This document shows positions 9,017 through 17,279 of a DNA stretch of 64,000 nucleotides, in pieces. Position numbers and translations under genes: made by a program. Each line of letters begins with the position of its first letter. The first letter of the stretch is position 1. Source of the stretch: Glaesserella parasuis (GTDB lineage Bacteria > Pseudomonadota > Gammaproteobacteria > Enterobacterales > Pasteurellaceae). The notes under the pieces were generated by a model. That model searched no databases. It saw only the letters and a list, made by a program, of their open reading frames with translations, and was not told the DNA's origin. The DNA is taken from the NCBI RefSeq assembly GCF_002015085.1, contig NZ_MUXW01000020.1:1-64000 (forward strand), read 5' to 3'.

Positions 9017-10294
9017 TTAGAATTTGTAGTTTACGTTTAAGCCGTAAAGGTTAGCAGTTGATTTAACTTTAAATTCACCCACTGCACTTGTAACTGCTGT
9101 AACTTGGCTCTCAGTAAAGGTATTTTTGCTACCACGCAAATGTGCATAAGAGAGGTCAACAGATAAATTCGGGGTAAAGCGATAAGTTGCACCTAAAGTG
9201 TACCATGTACGATATGTATCAGGGATTGAGATAGATGGATGTGCCACGCTTGCACTTTCATCATAAGCAATACCTGCACGTAATGTTAATGCCTCAATCA
9301 CATCATAAGACACGCCTAACGCAATGCGAGAGTTATTATTGAACTTCTTATCTTTTTGTAACAATACTCTACCGTTGTTATCTGTTGCACGAAGTTCTCG
9401 GAAGCTATTCCAATGTGTCTTTTTATAGCTATATTGTACAGCCAATTTCTCAGTAAGTTTATGATAACCTGAGATTTCCCAATATGCTGGTAACTCAAGG
9501 TTTAAGCGACCTGGAATTTCAACATTGGCACTTTGAGTACCCACATATTTCCCTTTGAAACGTAAATCCACTGGAGAATGGTATGCAACACCAAGACGGT
9601 TGTTTTCATTAATATCATAGGTTAAGCCCACATTCCAACTAAAGCCCCATTTATCGTCTTTTAATCGACTTGCTGTCGCTGTCGGTGCCATAGGATTTAA
9701 AGCACCAAAATGGCGCTCTAATGTTGCTTTTGCATGTACTGCATTTAAGCCAGCACCAAAGCTAAATCCGTAGCCAAGATCATAAGCACTGCTGAAGTTA
9801 TAGTTTACCGCACTAAGTTTTGTTTTACCTGCTAATACGCCAGCACTATAGGTTTTCTCAAATTCTGATTTTAAGCCATAATTAACATTAACACCGCCAC
9901 CCACAGCAAAACGCTCAGAGATTGGGGCAACAACATATAAATTAGGGACAATTGCACTTGGAATAATGTCTTTTGCATTTGCATTTCCTGTTGCTGATGA
10001 TGGAATCGCTCTTCCATTTACTGTTCTATTAAAAGAACCTTTAAAAGAACCTTCAACATCAACATCGGCATCAACATAAACCCCACCTGCAGAAATTTCT
10101 ACTTGTTTGAATTTGGTCATTAATGCTGGGTTTGTTGCCACAACAGAAGCGTTATCTGCAACTGCCGCATTACCTGCATACGCCATACCCAAACCAGAAG
10201 TTGACACTTCAGCTAATTGGAACGCTGCCGCAGAAGCACCAGCTGCAGAAAAAGTAAAGATAGAAGCAAGAGCTGTTTTAGTAAATTTATTCAT
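9017..10294 (-). CDS. fadL: FadL/OmpP1-family outer-membrane transport protein
   Basis: This is a 14-strand beta-barrel of the FadL/TodX/OmpP1 family that passes long-chain fatty acids or other hydrophobic compounds across the outer membrane; in Haemophilus it is the P1 antigen. Residues 1-22 are a signal peptide (ending GASA). The mature start AAFQLAEVSTSGLGMAYAG and the NPALM motif near residue 57 form the luminal hatch region of the family. The chain ends ...LNVNYKF with a terminal Phe, as expected for BAM-assembled porins. It diverges from yfcZ, the same neighbour fadL has in E. coli. Confidence 0.9.
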   Translation of the reverse strand: MNKFTKTALASIFTFSAAGASAAAFQLAEVSTSGLGMAYAGNAAVADNASVVATNPALMTKFKQVEISAGGVYVDADVDVEGSFKGSFNRTVNGRAIPSSATGNANAKDIIPSAIVPNLYVVAPISERFAVGGGVNVNYGLKSEFEKTYSAGVLAGKTKLSAVNYNFSSAYDLGYGFSFGAGLNAVHAKATLERHFGALNPMAPTATASRLKDDKWGFSWNVGLTYDINENNRLGVAYHSPVDLRFKGKYVGTQSANVEIPGRLNLELPAYWEISGYHKLTEKLAVQYSYKKTHWNSFRELRATDNNGRVLLQKDKKFNNNSRIALGVSYDVIEALTLRAGIAYDESASVAHPSISIPDTYRTWYTLGATYRFTPNLSVDLSYAHLRGSKNTFTESQVTAVTSAVGEFKVKSTANLYGLNVNYKF

Positions 10295-10495
10295 TAGGTA
10301 ATCCTTTATAGAATCGACTGTATCAAAATTAATTTATTTCACGTAAAAAATAAATTAAAGAACTGAAATGAAAATATATTGTCATTCTACGTAGCTTAAT
10401 CATCGGTCGCAATAAAATTCCTCTAAAATACAAAGAGTTCCGACCAGTCAAATAAAAAGATGACATCTTAAAATGGATGTTTTTTAAACTAAAAA

Positions 10496-10516
10496 TTGTT
10501 GTTGTTGTTGTTGTTG
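10496..10516 (+). repeat. (TTG)7 trinucleotide repeat at the yfcZ promoter
   Basis: Seven perfect TTG units lie directly upstream of yfcZ. Units 4-5 (10505-10510, TTGTTG) lie exactly 17 bases before a perfect -10 hexamer (10528-10533), so the repeat itself supplies the -35 element. A change in copy number would shift sequence in and upstream of that position. Confidence 0.85.
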
Positions 10517-10533
10517 GAAAAAGGTAGTATAAT
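10505..10533 (+). promoter_or_regulatory. Predicted yfcZ promoter
   Basis: The -35 TTGTTG (10505-10510) and -10 TATAAT (10528-10533) are separated by 17 bases. The -10 is 43 bases before the start codon at 10577. The -35 is built from the TTG repeat. Confidence 0.6.
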
Positions 10534-10576
10534 CAATGGTATAAGAATACAGTTTGCCAGTTTCGAGAGGTAAAAT

Positions 10577-10852
10577 ATGTCCGAATGTAATTCAAGTTCC
10601 TGCTGTTCTATTGATGTGGGAACTATTATTGATAACAGTGATTGTGCTGTAAATTTTACTCAACTTTACACTACTAAAGCAGAAGCTGAAGATGCTTTAG
10701 CATTTTTAACCAGTAAAGCTCGATCAACAGAATCTGAGCCTTGTGAGATTAGCAGTGAAATTATTTCTACAGAAAATGGCTTCCAACTTACCGCTTGTTT
10801 CAAGTTTAGCTACCAAGTTGAATCAATGATTTTTGAGTTGGGAATAAGATAG
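10577..10852 (+). CDS. yfcZ: YfcZ/YiiS family small protein
   Basis: This is a 91-residue protein of the YfcZ/YiiS (DUF406) family. The N-terminus is rich in Cys and Ser (MSECNSSSCCSIDVGTIID). The middle segment FTQLYTTKAEAEDALAFLTSKARS and the C-terminal FKFSYQVESMIFELGIR match the family layout. Its function is not established. In E. coli yfcZ is also a neighbour of fadL, which supports the assignment. The start has GAGAGG upstream. Its promoter contains a TTG repeat. Confidence 0.75.
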   Translation: MSECNSSSCCSIDVGTIIDNSDCAVNFTQLYTTKAEAEDALAFLTSKARSTESEPCEISSEIISTENGFQLTACFKFSYQVESMIFELGIR

Positions 10853-10903
10853 CGAAGCGCTAGATAAAACTCACATAAACAGCTAGGCAATTCGGAGCTT
10901 AAT

Positions 10904-11485
10904 ATGAATGAAATCACAAGTCTTAGCCAATTAGATTTAAATGGCAGTTATAGCTATGGCGATTATTTAAAATGGAAATTTCAAGAGCGCGTTGAAATTA
11001 TCAAAGGCAAAATAATGGCAATGTCGCCAGCACCTAATCGATTACATCAACGGATTTCGATGAAATTAACAAAAGCATTCTTAGATGTTTTTGATAGTCA
11101 TCAGTGTGAATTATATGTCGCTCCCTTTGATGTTCGTTTTCCAGACAGCAATGGCAAAATCAAAACGGTAGTGCAACCCGATTTGTGTGTTATTTGTGAC
11201 CCGAATAAATTGGACGAAAAAGGCTGTATTGGCGCGCCAGATCTAATCGTTGAAATTCTCTCCCCTGGTAATTCAAAAAGAGAGATGAAAGACAAATACG
11301 AACTCTATCAAGAACAAGGCGTAAGTGAATATTGGATAGTCCGCCCTGAAGAACAACATATCCAAATTTATGTGCTAGAAAACGGACGCTACATAGGCGT
11401 GCAACCTGTCGTGGAAGGCGATGTAGTTACATCAATAAAATTTCCAGCGTTGAGTTTTGATACGAGTGGGTTGTATGAGTTGTGA
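10904..11485 (+). CDS. Uma2 family (PD-(D/E)XK fold) nuclease-like protein
   Basis: This 193-residue protein has the Uma2/DUF820 core. A helix (ERVEIIKGKIMAMSPAPNRLHQ) is followed by VQPDLCVICDP with the conserved Asp, APDLIVEILSPGNSKREMKDKYELYQEQGVSEYWIV with the Glu and Lys of the nuclease site, and a C-terminal strand. Uma2 proteins are widespread, predicted restriction-like endonucleases of unknown role, most expanded in cyanobacteria. It stands alone, 51 bases after yfcZ and just before a repeat-rich spacer. No methylase, toxin-antitoxin partner or transposase is adjacent. It may have been acquired together with the flanking repeats. Confidence 0.8.
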   Translation: MNEITSLSQLDLNGSYSYGDYLKWKFQERVEIIKGKIMAMSPAPNRLHQRISMKLTKAFLDVFDSHQCELYVAPFDVRFPDSNGKIKTVVQPDLCVICDPNKLDEKGCIGAPDLIVEILSPGNSKREMKDKYELYQEQGVSEYWIVRPEEQHIQIYVLENGRYIGVQPVVEGDVVTSIKFPALSFDTSGLYEL

Positions 11486-11525
11486 TTGAGATTAGGGGGA
11501 TGTATACAAATATGCAAAGATATTT

Positions 11526-11629
11526 CCCCCATCCGCCCTTCGGGCACCTTCCCCCGTAAACGGGGGAAGTATTAAAAAAGTAATGTAGTCTGAAGATAAA
11601 AATTCTTCCCCCATTTATGGGGGATGGGA
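11526..11629. repeat. Paired CCCCC/GGGGG dyad repeats upstream of the capsule operon
   Basis: Two hairpins, centred at 11548-11569 (CTTCCCCCGT..ACGGGGGAAG) and 11608-11623 (CCCCCATTTATGGGGG), enclose about 40 bases. Outer copies of CCCCCATCC and GGGGGATGGG make the whole block a larger inverted structure. It lies immediately before neuA and may form hairpins in the leader. No ops/JUMPstart element was recognised. Confidence 0.65.
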
Positions 11630-11648
11630 CCATGTAAAGGAGATAAAT

Positions 11649-12329
11649 ATGAAAAAAGTAGCCATTATCCCAGCAAGAGCTGGTTCAAAAGGAATCAAAG
11701 ATAAGAACCTACAACTTGTTGGAGGAATATCTCTAGTTGGGCGAGCCATTTTAGCCGCTCAAGAATCTGAATCTTTTGATGAAATTATTGTAACCTCAGA
11801 TGGTGATAAAATTCTTGCCGAAGCAGAAAAATATGGAGCAATACCATTTCGTCGCCCTGCTGAATTGGCTCAAAGTGATACTAGAACAATTGATACTATT
11901 TTACATTGTGTTACAACGCTTGGATTAACAGAGGGTGTCACTGCACACTTTCAACCTACCAGCCCATTGCGTTCAGGTTTGGATATTCGTAATGCCATGG
12001 AATTATTCTTGGCAGGAAATTGCAAATCAGTCGTGTCAGCATGTGAATGTGAACACCACCCGTATAAATCTTTCATTTTGGACGAAAATCACAAAATTCT
12101 ACCTATTAATCAATTAAGTGATTTTGAAGCTCCTCGTCAGTCATTACCTAAAGCTTATAGAGCAAATGGCGCAATTTACATCAACGATACCGCAAGTTTA
12201 TTAAAAGAAAAAAATTTCTTTATTCCCGAAGTGAAGTTTTATTTAATGCCAAGTTACCGCTCTATTGATATTGATACAACATTGGATCTGCAACTTGCGG
12301 AAAGTTTGGTAAACAATGAAAGTTATTAA
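11649..12329 (+). CDS. neuA: N-acylneuraminate cytidylyltransferase (CMP-sialic acid synthetase)
   Basis: NeuA activates sialic acid with CTP to give CMP-sialate, the donor for sialyltransferases. The N-terminal nucleotide-binding motif IPARAGSKGIKDKN is diagnostic. It is followed by the dimer and substrate segments (TSDGDKIL, FQPTSPLRS) and a C-terminal YRSIDIDTTLDLQ segment that fits the family's end. At 226 residues it has normal length. RBS AAAGGAG precedes the ATG. It overlaps wzx by 14 bases and opens the capsule operon. No neuB or neuC is nearby, so sialic acid should come from uptake or from genes elsewhere. Confidence 0.92.
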   Translation: MKKVAIIPARAGSKGIKDKNLQLVGGISLVGRAILAAQESESFDEIIVTSDGDKILAEAEKYGAIPFRRPAELAQSDTRTIDTILHCVTTLGLTEGVTAHFQPTSPLRSGLDIRNAMELFLAGNCKSVVSACECEHHPYKSFILDENHKILPINQLSDFEAPRQSLPKAYRANGAIYINDTASLLKEKNFFIPEVKFYLMPSYRSIDIDTTLDLQLAESLVNNESY

Positions 12330-13539
12330 AGATAGTGCAATCTATCTATTTGGAGAGTTAGTTTCAAAATCAATTCCTTTTCTTTTACTGCCCTATTTAT
12401 CTAGAAAATTAGGTGTAGAAGGATTTGGAGAACTCTCTTATTATCAAACATTTTTAGCACTATTTGTTATTTTTATTGGGTTAAGCCAAGAAGGCGCTGT
12501 CGCTCGCTATTTTTATCGATATGGAAAACGTTCTTTAGATTTAGTGGTAACAACGGGGTATGCTTATACTATTACGATAGGAGCTTTAGGGCTAATCGCC
12601 TGTTGGATAGCAAAATCTGAAATTATGTTTTATTTAGTATTAAGTAGCATATTTCAAGTATTTCTTGCAGTACAACTTAGTATAAGGCAATGTCAAAAAC
12701 AAGCGTTTCCTTATACACTGATTCAATTAGGCTCAGCAATAACCAATGCAGTATTTACAGTATTAATATTGGAAATCTATGAAACCGCGTTGGCAGAAAA
12801 GCGTATTATTGCAGTACTATGTAGCAATATTTTTATTGCTGTTCTAGCTTATATTATTTATAAACGAAAAACAGCGACTAAAATTTTTAGCATCGCACAA
12901 TATAAACTCGCATTATGGTATGTAATTGCTTTCGGATTTCCAATGATATTTCATCACGGAAGTTTCTTTATAAAAGGGCAACTAGATAGAATCTTTATTT
13001 ATCACAGATTTAGCGAAGCTGATCTTGGTTTGTATGCGATGGGGGCGCAAATTGCGAGTATTTTATCTGTGGTTATTTTGGCAGTAAACAAAGCATTAGT
13101 TCCTTATTTATTTGAAAGATTAAAACAAGGCACCGTAACATTAAAACATTTACAAAAATGGGCAATGTATTCATTGTTTATTGTACCAATACCTTCATTG
13201 ATAACACTATTAATTCCCGAACAACTATTTTTATGGTTGTTAGGTGAGCAGTTTCAGGGAGTGAAATACTATGTGGCACTATTCTTGCTTTCAACAAGTT
13301 TGATTATTCCCTATTTATTTTTAGTAAATTATCCGTTCTATCACGGAAAAACAAAACAGATTTCATATTGCTCTGTTTTATCGACAGGGATTTATTTGAT
13401 TGCACTAGGTGGGTTAATGTTTACGGAGATTAGCTATATACCTTGGGCGAGTGTTTTAAGTAGTGTAATCATTTTGTATGTTCTAGGTAAATCTAGTAAT
13501 AGGGATTTTAAAAATGAAAAAAAAATTAATAATTGTTAA
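12316..13539 (+). CDS. wzx: Wzx-type polysaccharide repeat-unit flippase
   Basis: This is a 407-residue multi-helix membrane protein of the polysaccharide synthase/MOP superfamily (about 12 hydrophobic segments). It begins with the typical KDSAIYLFGELVSKSIPFLLLPYLSRKLGVEGFGELSYYQ, in which a helix is followed by a proline and GxxxxG turn. It should turn the lipid-linked repeat unit across the inner membrane before polymerisation. It overlaps neuA by 14 bases and the next gene by 26. Base composition becomes more AT-rich from here, as is usual for exchangeable capsule genes. Confidence 0.88.
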   Translation: MKVIKDSAIYLFGELVSKSIPFLLLPYLSRKLGVEGFGELSYYQTFLALFVIFIGLSQEGAVARYFYRYGKRSLDLVVTTGYAYTITIGALGLIACWIAKSEIMFYLVLSSIFQVFLAVQLSIRQCQKQAFPYTLIQLGSAITNAVFTVLILEIYETALAEKRIIAVLCSNIFIAVLAYIIYKRKTATKIFSIAQYKLALWYVIAFGFPMIFHHGSFFIKGQLDRIFIYHRFSEADLGLYAMGAQIASILSVVILAVNKALVPYLFERLKQGTVTLKHLQKWAMYSLFIVPIPSLITLLIPEQLFLWLLGEQFQGVKYYVALFLLSTSLIIPYLFLVNYPFYHGKTKQISYCSVLSTGIYLIALGGLMFTEISYIPWASVLSSVIILYVLGKSSNRDFKNEKKINNC

Positions 13540-14452
13540 TTCTATGTTTGGATTAGTATATTCAATGATTTTGTTTGGTCATAAAAATGTAACTTTTGTA
13601 GTTAGTGATGGGATATCTAAAAAGATAAGAGAGAAACTATTAAAATTAGGCGTTGATGTATTTTATATTCCTTATCCAAAAGGAATTTTAAGTTATTTAA
13701 AATATATTTTAATATCTAGTATATTTAGTTTTTTTATTAGATATAAATATTCTGAATGCATTGGTCATGATCATTTATTTATATCTAATTTGCTAGCTAA
13801 ACCATACGTTCTAATTGAAGATGGGTATGGTAATTATGCAAATTTAGGACCTAAACGAGGGGTTATATACAGTATTATATATAGAAAATGGTTGGGGTTA
13901 GGTCGAAGCGTCTTCTGTAAAAAAATTATTCTGACTGGCAGAAATATAATCCCTAGTGATATTTTGAATAAGGTTGTAACTATTCCTATATCTATTCTAG
14001 AACGTCCTTATATGCAGAGACTAAGTTGTATTATTAGTAAGTTGTTTGGCGTTGATCATACTTTGCTAGATAATGTTAAGTTTGTTATATATACACAACC
14101 GCTATATCAAGATGGATTTATCTCCAGAGAAGAGCATATTAATATATATTTAAGAATCATAAGAGATTCCATAAGGAATTTATCTGTCAATGAGTTTATA
14201 TTATTGAAACCTCATCCAAGAGATAGTATAAACTATGAGGAGTTATTGAGCGAATATAAAAATTTATTATTTTTAGATAAGGATATTCCATCAGAATTTT
14301 TGGGGTTAATATATCCTAATTATAGCTTCCTTAAAGGAATATCTTTATTTTCTAGCTCTGGGTTAGGAGATGATAACCATACTTTTGTTGCTTCTAAATA
14401 TTTAGATTCTCAGCAGATTATTAAAATGAAAATTCCAACGGATTTAATATGA
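13514..14452 (+). CDS. Probable sialyltransferase (GT52 / polysialyltransferase-like)
   Basis: This 312-residue protein has a GT-B-like plan. A short N-terminal strand (KKKLIIVNSMFGLVYSMIL) is followed by the acidic segment VLIEDGYGNYANL, then IYTQPL, LLKPHPRD near residue 236, a short IPSEF segment and a late FSSSGLGDD. KPHPRD with downstream P-E and S-S-S is the donor-site signature shared by GT52 and bacterial polysialyltransferases, which use CMP-sialate. The operon partner neuA supports this. The gene overlaps wzx by 26 bases. Codons 2-4 are a run of nine A (13517-13525), a possible slippage site. Exact linkage and family need a profile search. Confidence 0.6.
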   Translation: MKKKLIIVNSMFGLVYSMILFGHKNVTFVVSDGISKKIREKLLKLGVDVFYIPYPKGILSYLKYILISSIFSFFIRYKYSECIGHDHLFISNLLAKPYVLIEDGYGNYANLGPKRGVIYSIIYRKWLGLGRSVFCKKIILTGRNIIPSDILNKVVTIPISILERPYMQRLSCIISKLFGVDHTLLDNVKFVIYTQPLYQDGFISREEHINIYLRIIRDSIRNLSVNEFILLKPHPRDSINYEELLSEYKNLLFLDKDIPSEFLGLIYPNYSFLKGISLFSSSGLGDDNHTFVASKYLDSQQIIKMKIPTDLI

Positions 14453-15543
14453 ATATAGTAATGCCCTTTTTGTTTATACTAGGTGTATCTATTATAAACT
14501 TTGGTTTGTTAACAATAATATTTTCGGCGTTAATTTTGTTAGGTGGGAAAAGGTTATTATTGAGATATTCCCTTTCTGAATGTTGTATTTACATTATTTT
14601 TATTGGGTATTTAATTATCGGATGGGAATTTTTTGAAGATAGCAATGATAAACTATATTTAATTTCTTTTTTGTATTTTTGTATTGCTGTTATCTTTGCT
14701 AAGATATTTTTAGGATTTGAAAGAGTTTATTATATAAAAGCTATAGAGTACTTTATCTATTTTTACATAGCAATTATTATTTTGCAATATATCTTATTTT
14801 TTACATTTAAAATATATCTTGATTTCCACAATATTATTACTTTGGGAGAATATCATAGTAGGATTGGTAGTAATACTATTTCTAGTTTGGGGATGATTAG
14901 AGCTACAGGGTTGTCAATTGAACCATCAAATGCATCTTCTACTATAGCATATTTGATATGTTTATATTTTGTTTTGGAAGATAATATATCTAAAAAATAT
15001 CTAATATTATCTCCAGCGATTACATTATCATTCACATCAATATTAGTATTTATTCCTGTTTATTTTTTTAGTATATTATCAGGAAGTTTTAAAAAAAATA
15101 GCATACTTTATTTATTATTAGGTTGTATTGTTTTATATATCGGATATATAATTCTAGAATATAGGCTATCTTATGATGATTATGATGCAATTTCTTTTAG
15201 GAGCCTTATAATTTATTTTTTATTAGAAAGTAATTGGGTGAATTTATTGATTGGTCATGGTATTTATATGTCAGAAATCCCAATTCAATTGGGCAATTAT
15301 ACATTGTACCATTCAAATATAAGGGATGCAGGGTTGTTTTTTAATTTAATATTCTCTTTTGGGATACCTATAACTGTGATATTTTATTACATTTTTTTAA
15401 AAAAGTTATTTTCAATATCCATTCTTTCTGCGGTTTTATTTGTTGCATTAGGAATGCTCAAATTTGATTATATGCAACCTATTTTCTGGTTTGTCATGAG
15501 TATTATAGCTACGTATAAACCTAATAATCTAAGGAGATATTAG
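14449..15543 (+). CDS. wzy: Putative Wzy polysaccharide polymerase
   Basis: This is a 364-residue integral membrane protein with about ten hydrophobic segments and one larger loop (about residues 240-290, containing FRSLIIYFLLESNWVNLLIGHG). That is the usual pattern of Wzy capsule/O-antigen polymerases, which have little sequence conservation. It starts with an ATGA overlap on the previous gene and ends in a TAGTG overlap with the next. With wzx and wza-ptp-wzs in the locus, one polymerase is expected, and this is the only candidate. The AT content is very high. Confidence 0.75.
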   Translation: MNIVMPFLFILGVSIINFGLLTIIFSALILLGGKRLLLRYSLSECCIYIIFIGYLIIGWEFFEDSNDKLYLISFLYFCIAVIFAKIFLGFERVYYIKAIEYFIYFYIAIIILQYILFFTFKIYLDFHNIITLGEYHSRIGSNTISSLGMIRATGLSIEPSNASSTIAYLICLYFVLEDNISKKYLILSPAITLSFTSILVFIPVYFFSILSGSFKKNSILYLLLGCIVLYIGYIILEYRLSYDDYDAISFRSLIIYFLLESNWVNLLIGHGIYMSEIPIQLGNYTLYHSNIRDAGLFFNLIFSFGIPITVIFYYIFLKKLFSISILSAVLFVALGMLKFDYMQPIFWFVMSIIATYKPNNLRRY

Positions 15544-16616
15544 TGAATAAAAAAATTTTGATTGTTTCTCCTGCCTTAGTTTATGGAGGAGGAGAAAGTT
15601 ACCTATTACAATTAAATAATATACTTAACCAATTAGGTTTTTTTACAGAATTTATTGTATCCAATGAGCGTTTGTTCAAAAATTTAGAATGTAATAATAA
15701 AAAACTTATTATGGCAAAAAATCAACATATAGCAGCGCTAAAATGTATCTTTTTAATCAGAAAAATTTTACGGGAGCACCAATATGATTTTGTAATTTTA
15801 AATGGCTTATCAGAGATAGGAGTTTTTTCTAATTTTATCTCGCATGAGAAGATCATTGTAATTGGGCATAGTAATGAAGAATGGTTAATATATAAACCTT
15901 ATCGTATAGGTGTATTACATACTTTAAAAAGAGTAATTTCATATAAGTTTGATAAAAAATTATTTTTATTTATTGCTTTGAATGATATCACTGTTTCTAA
16001 TACTAGATTATATGGGAATTTATATAAGAAAACAGTGAAGATTTATACAGGTATTGAGGCAATGAATGTAGTCAATGAATCTGATCCTAATATAATCTTT
16101 TTTGGTAGAATAGGTAGACTTATAGAAAAGAAAGGTAATCGTAATTTAATAAAAGCTTTTAGTGTTATTCATAAAGTATATCCTAATACTAAATTAGTAT
16201 TTGCGGGAGATGGGTATAAGAGAAAAGAATTAGAGCAGTTGGCAAAAGATTTAGATATAAGTGATTCGGTTATATTTATGGGAGAAGTTAATCCGCAACA
16301 GTTTTATTCTAAAATAGATTGTATGATATCTCCTTCATTAAGCGAAGCCTTTCCAATGATTTTATTAGAGGCTATGTCATTAAAGATTCCTATTATATCT
16401 ACTAATGTTGGAGGATGTACAGAAATTCTAGTTGATGGAAAAACCGCTAGATTGATTTCCCCTAATAATGTTTTAGAGTTACAAAAAGCAATGGTAGACT
16501 ATATACAAAATAAAGAAACATACAAAAAGTTTTCAGAAGAGGCTTATAGTGTGTATTTGTCTAAATTTTCAACATTTTCATTTCTAAAGCAATGGGAGAT
16601 GGTTTTAAAATCATGA
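15543..16616 (+). CDS. GT4-family glycosyltransferase
   Basis: This 357-residue GT-B enzyme has an N-terminal glycine-rich loop (SPALVYGGGESYLLQLN). Its C-terminal domain matches Glycos_transf_1: FFGRIGRLIEKKGNRNLIKAF, VFAGDGYKRKELEQLA, VIFMGEV and the donor-site E-x7-E region SPSLSEAFPMILLEAMSLKIPIISTNVGGCTEILVDG. It probably adds one sugar to the capsule repeat unit. Donor and acceptor cannot be read from sequence. It begins with GTG, whose G overlaps the wzy stop codon, and is followed by a GT25 gene with an ATGA overlap. Confidence 0.85.
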   Translation: MNKKILIVSPALVYGGGESYLLQLNNILNQLGFFTEFIVSNERLFKNLECNNKKLIMAKNQHIAALKCIFLIRKILREHQYDFVILNGLSEIGVFSNFISHEKIIVIGHSNEEWLIYKPYRIGVLHTLKRVISYKFDKKLFLFIALNDITVSNTRLYGNLYKKTVKIYTGIEAMNVVNESDPNIIFFGRIGRLIEKKGNRNLIKAFSVIHKVYPNTKLVFAGDGYKRKELEQLAKDLDISDSVIFMGEVNPQQFYSKIDCMISPSLSEAFPMILLEAMSLKIPIISTNVGGCTEILVDGKTARLISPNNVLELQKAMVDYIQNKETYKKFSEEAYSVYLSKFSTFSFLKQWEMVLKS

Positions 16617-17278
16617 TTGTAGAGGATACTGTATTAGTTAAAGTAATTTCATTAAAAGATGAAATAGAAAAAAGACAACATATTATTAACGAGTTAAAAG
16701 AAGTCATGAATTTCTCTTTTTTTGATGCTATTGATGGAAGAGATTTATTGTCTATGAAATACTTTAAATATCTTAGGAGGTTAAGAGGTAGAGCTAAGAA
16801 TAGAGGATATATCACTCCAAGTGAATTAGGATGTACGTTAAGTCATTTTTCCGTGTATCGTGATTTTTTAAATAGTGATAAGGAATGGTTATTAGTTCTA
16901 GAAGATGATGTAACTATAAATAGTAATTTATTTTTTCTATTGGAGAGTATTATTAATCAAAATTATAGTGACTATATTAATATTCTGGGGGGACAGGAGG
17001 GGTTGAAAAGACCTAGAGTGCTAGAGTTTCTTTTTCGAGAAAATATAAAAATTCTTAATTCCCCTTTTTATGGATTCTTTTTATATCGAACGTGTAGTTA
17101 TTTGGTTTCTAGAGCTGTTGTGGAAAGATTGTATCATGTACATAAAAAGTTTTGTTATTTAGCAGATGATTGGGGGAATCTTGCTATTCAATCTAGTATC
17201 AAAGGTTTTACATATTGTAAGATTTTTTCTCATCCTGAAGATTTATCTAATTCTAGAATAGAGTGTGAAAGGAAATAA
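16613..17278 (+). CDS. GT25-family glycosyltransferase
   Basis: This protein is of the LPS/LOS biosynthesis GT25 family, of the type that includes Haemophilus and Neisseria galactosyltransferases. Signature segments are VKVISLKDEIEKRQHIINEL, FFDAIDGRDL, TPSELGCTLSHFSVYRDFL and WLLVLEDDVTI, where the acidic EDD lies at the metal/nucleotide site. I chose ATG 16613 (ATGA overlap with the preceding stop, GGGAGATGG upstream), giving 221 residues. An in-frame ATG at 16592 would add seven. GT25 enzymes are commoner in LOS than in capsule loci, so this may place a galactose branch on the repeat unit. Confidence 0.82.
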   Translation: MIVEDTVLVKVISLKDEIEKRQHIINELKEVMNFSFFDAIDGRDLLSMKYFKYLRRLRGRAKNRGYITPSELGCTLSHFSVYRDFLNSDKEWLLVLEDDVTINSNLFFLLESIINQNYSDYINILGGQEGLKRPRVLEFLFRENIKILNSPFYGFFLYRTCSYLVSRAVVERLYHVHKKFCYLADDWGNLAIQSSIKGFTYCKIFSHPEDLSNSRIECERK

Positions 17279-17279
17279 C

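Noticed and set aside
11427..11633. 68-codon minus-strand ORF
   Set aside because: It is made of the dyad repeat block upstream of neuA and reads through hairpins.
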